From Methanoregula sp. (lineage in GTDB: Archaea > Halobacteriota > Methanomicrobia > Methanomicrobiales > Methanospirillaceae): DNA of 5,726 nucleotides. This document shows positions 5,572 through 5,726 of this stretch, piece after piece. The stretch's first letter is position 1. Each line of letters begins with the position of its first letter. The position numbers were made by a program, and so were the translations under genes. Location: NCBI GenBank assembly GCA_028711405.1, contig JAQTSH010000114.1:1-5726 (forward strand). Direction: 5' to 3'. The notes beneath the pieces were generated by a model that was not told the origin of the DNA, did not search any database, and saw only the letters and a program-made list of their open reading frames with translations.

Positions 5572-5616
5572 GGTTCAGTCACAGGTGACCCCCCCACCCC
5601 CCCATAGTGCTGAACC
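5572..5616. repeat. Nested dyads around the C7-A-C7 tract
   Basis: GGTTCAG (5572-5578) pairs with CTGAACC (5610-5616). Inside, GTCAC (5578-5582) and GTGAC (5585-5589) form a perfect palindrome with a 2-nt centre. The tract C7-A-C7 (5589-5603) followed by ATA reads on the minus strand as a degenerate TATGG-run motif copy. Confidence 0.45.
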
Positions 5617-5726
5617 TGGCTCCCCCGGCTTCGATGCCTCTTGCAGGGACACGTAATCCCCCCAACCTGACCTGCTCAATCGGAATAGTTCCCGGTGTGA
5701 AAGGAGAGCATTCCACGAGACCCGGT

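Larger units (their letters stand above)
5169..5649. repeat. 11-bp inverted repeat bracketing the non-coding region
   Basis: TCCCTGCAAGA at 5169-5179 has its exact reverse complement TCTTGCAGGGA at 5639-5649. Allowing a 2-nt gap, the match extends outward to GTGT. The arms enclose nearly all of the G-run repeats. This could be a boundary repeat of a small element or chance. Confidence 0.35.
5152..5726. other. Non-coding region rich in G/C-run repeats and dyads
   Basis: About 575 bases without a convincing protein gene. The open frames present (for example 5190-5525 plus) have erratic, low-complexity translations, no ribosome-binding site and no recognisable family. Instead the region holds repeated TATG(T)-G(5-7) motifs in both orientations, a perfect 20-bp inverted repeat, bulged hairpins, an AT-only palindrome and a G7-T-G7 motif. 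No tRNA or rRNA sequence was recognised. From 5664 to the end nothing clear is seen, apart from GGAG near 5702 with no start codon in range. Confidence 0.7.

Noticed and set aside
5340..5606. CRISPR array
   Set aside because: Repeat copies are short, alternate in orientation and have irregular spacing, unlike same-direction repeats with uniform spacers.
5546..5616. C/D box sRNA (ATGATGT near 5547 and CTGA at 5610)
   Set aside because: The C box match is imperfect, no internal C'/D' pair is evident, and the segment overlaps the right arm of the 20-bp inverted repeat.

Overview
The window looks like chromosomal DNA from a mesophilic euryarchaeal methanogen, most likely Methanomicrobiales-like. 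The grounds are archaeal-type ribosome rescue genes (pelota and an archaeal RqcH/NEMF), a long archaeal FKBP of the FKBP26 type, a GGTGA ribosome-binding site, TATA-like boxes upstream of genes and moderately high GC. The lineage is inferred from gene content and style, not from a marker gene.

Layout. Positions 1-102 are an upstream region with an AT-rich stretch and two small dyads. Positions 103-3025 hold two overlapping plus-strand genes, rqcH and pelota, which form a translation quality-control operon. A 164-bp spacer (3026-3189) carries a short direct-repeat pair and T-tract/hairpin termination signals for the opposing gene. An FKBP-type prolyl isomerase/chaperone runs on the minus strand (3190-3867). 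It is divergent, across 55 bp, from a CYTH/CyaB-like triphosphate-handling enzyme (3923-4465). That gene converges on, and overlaps by 26 bp, a minus-strand calcineurin-like metallophosphoesterase (4440-5081). From about 5082 to the end (5726) there is no credible protein gene.

How the genes fit together. Pelota recognises and helps split stalled ribosomes. RqcH acts on the released large subunit that still holds peptidyl-tRNA. Their overlap suggests coupled production of two consecutive steps. The neighbouring FKBP chaperone is thematically related (protein folding) but transcribed separately. The CYTH protein and the phosphoesterase both have phosphate-ester/anhydride chemistry, but their substrates cannot be read from sequence.

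The most unusual part is the non-coding 3' region. It contains a family of TATG(T)-G(5-7) motifs in alternating orientation, a perfect 20-bp inverted repeat enclosing a hairpin and a 16-bp pure-AT palindrome, a G7-T-G7 quadruplex-type motif on the minus strand, and several further dyads. This architecture could be a replication origin-like element, a highly structured non-coding RNA, or a non-autonomous repeat element. The sequence alone does not decide between these.
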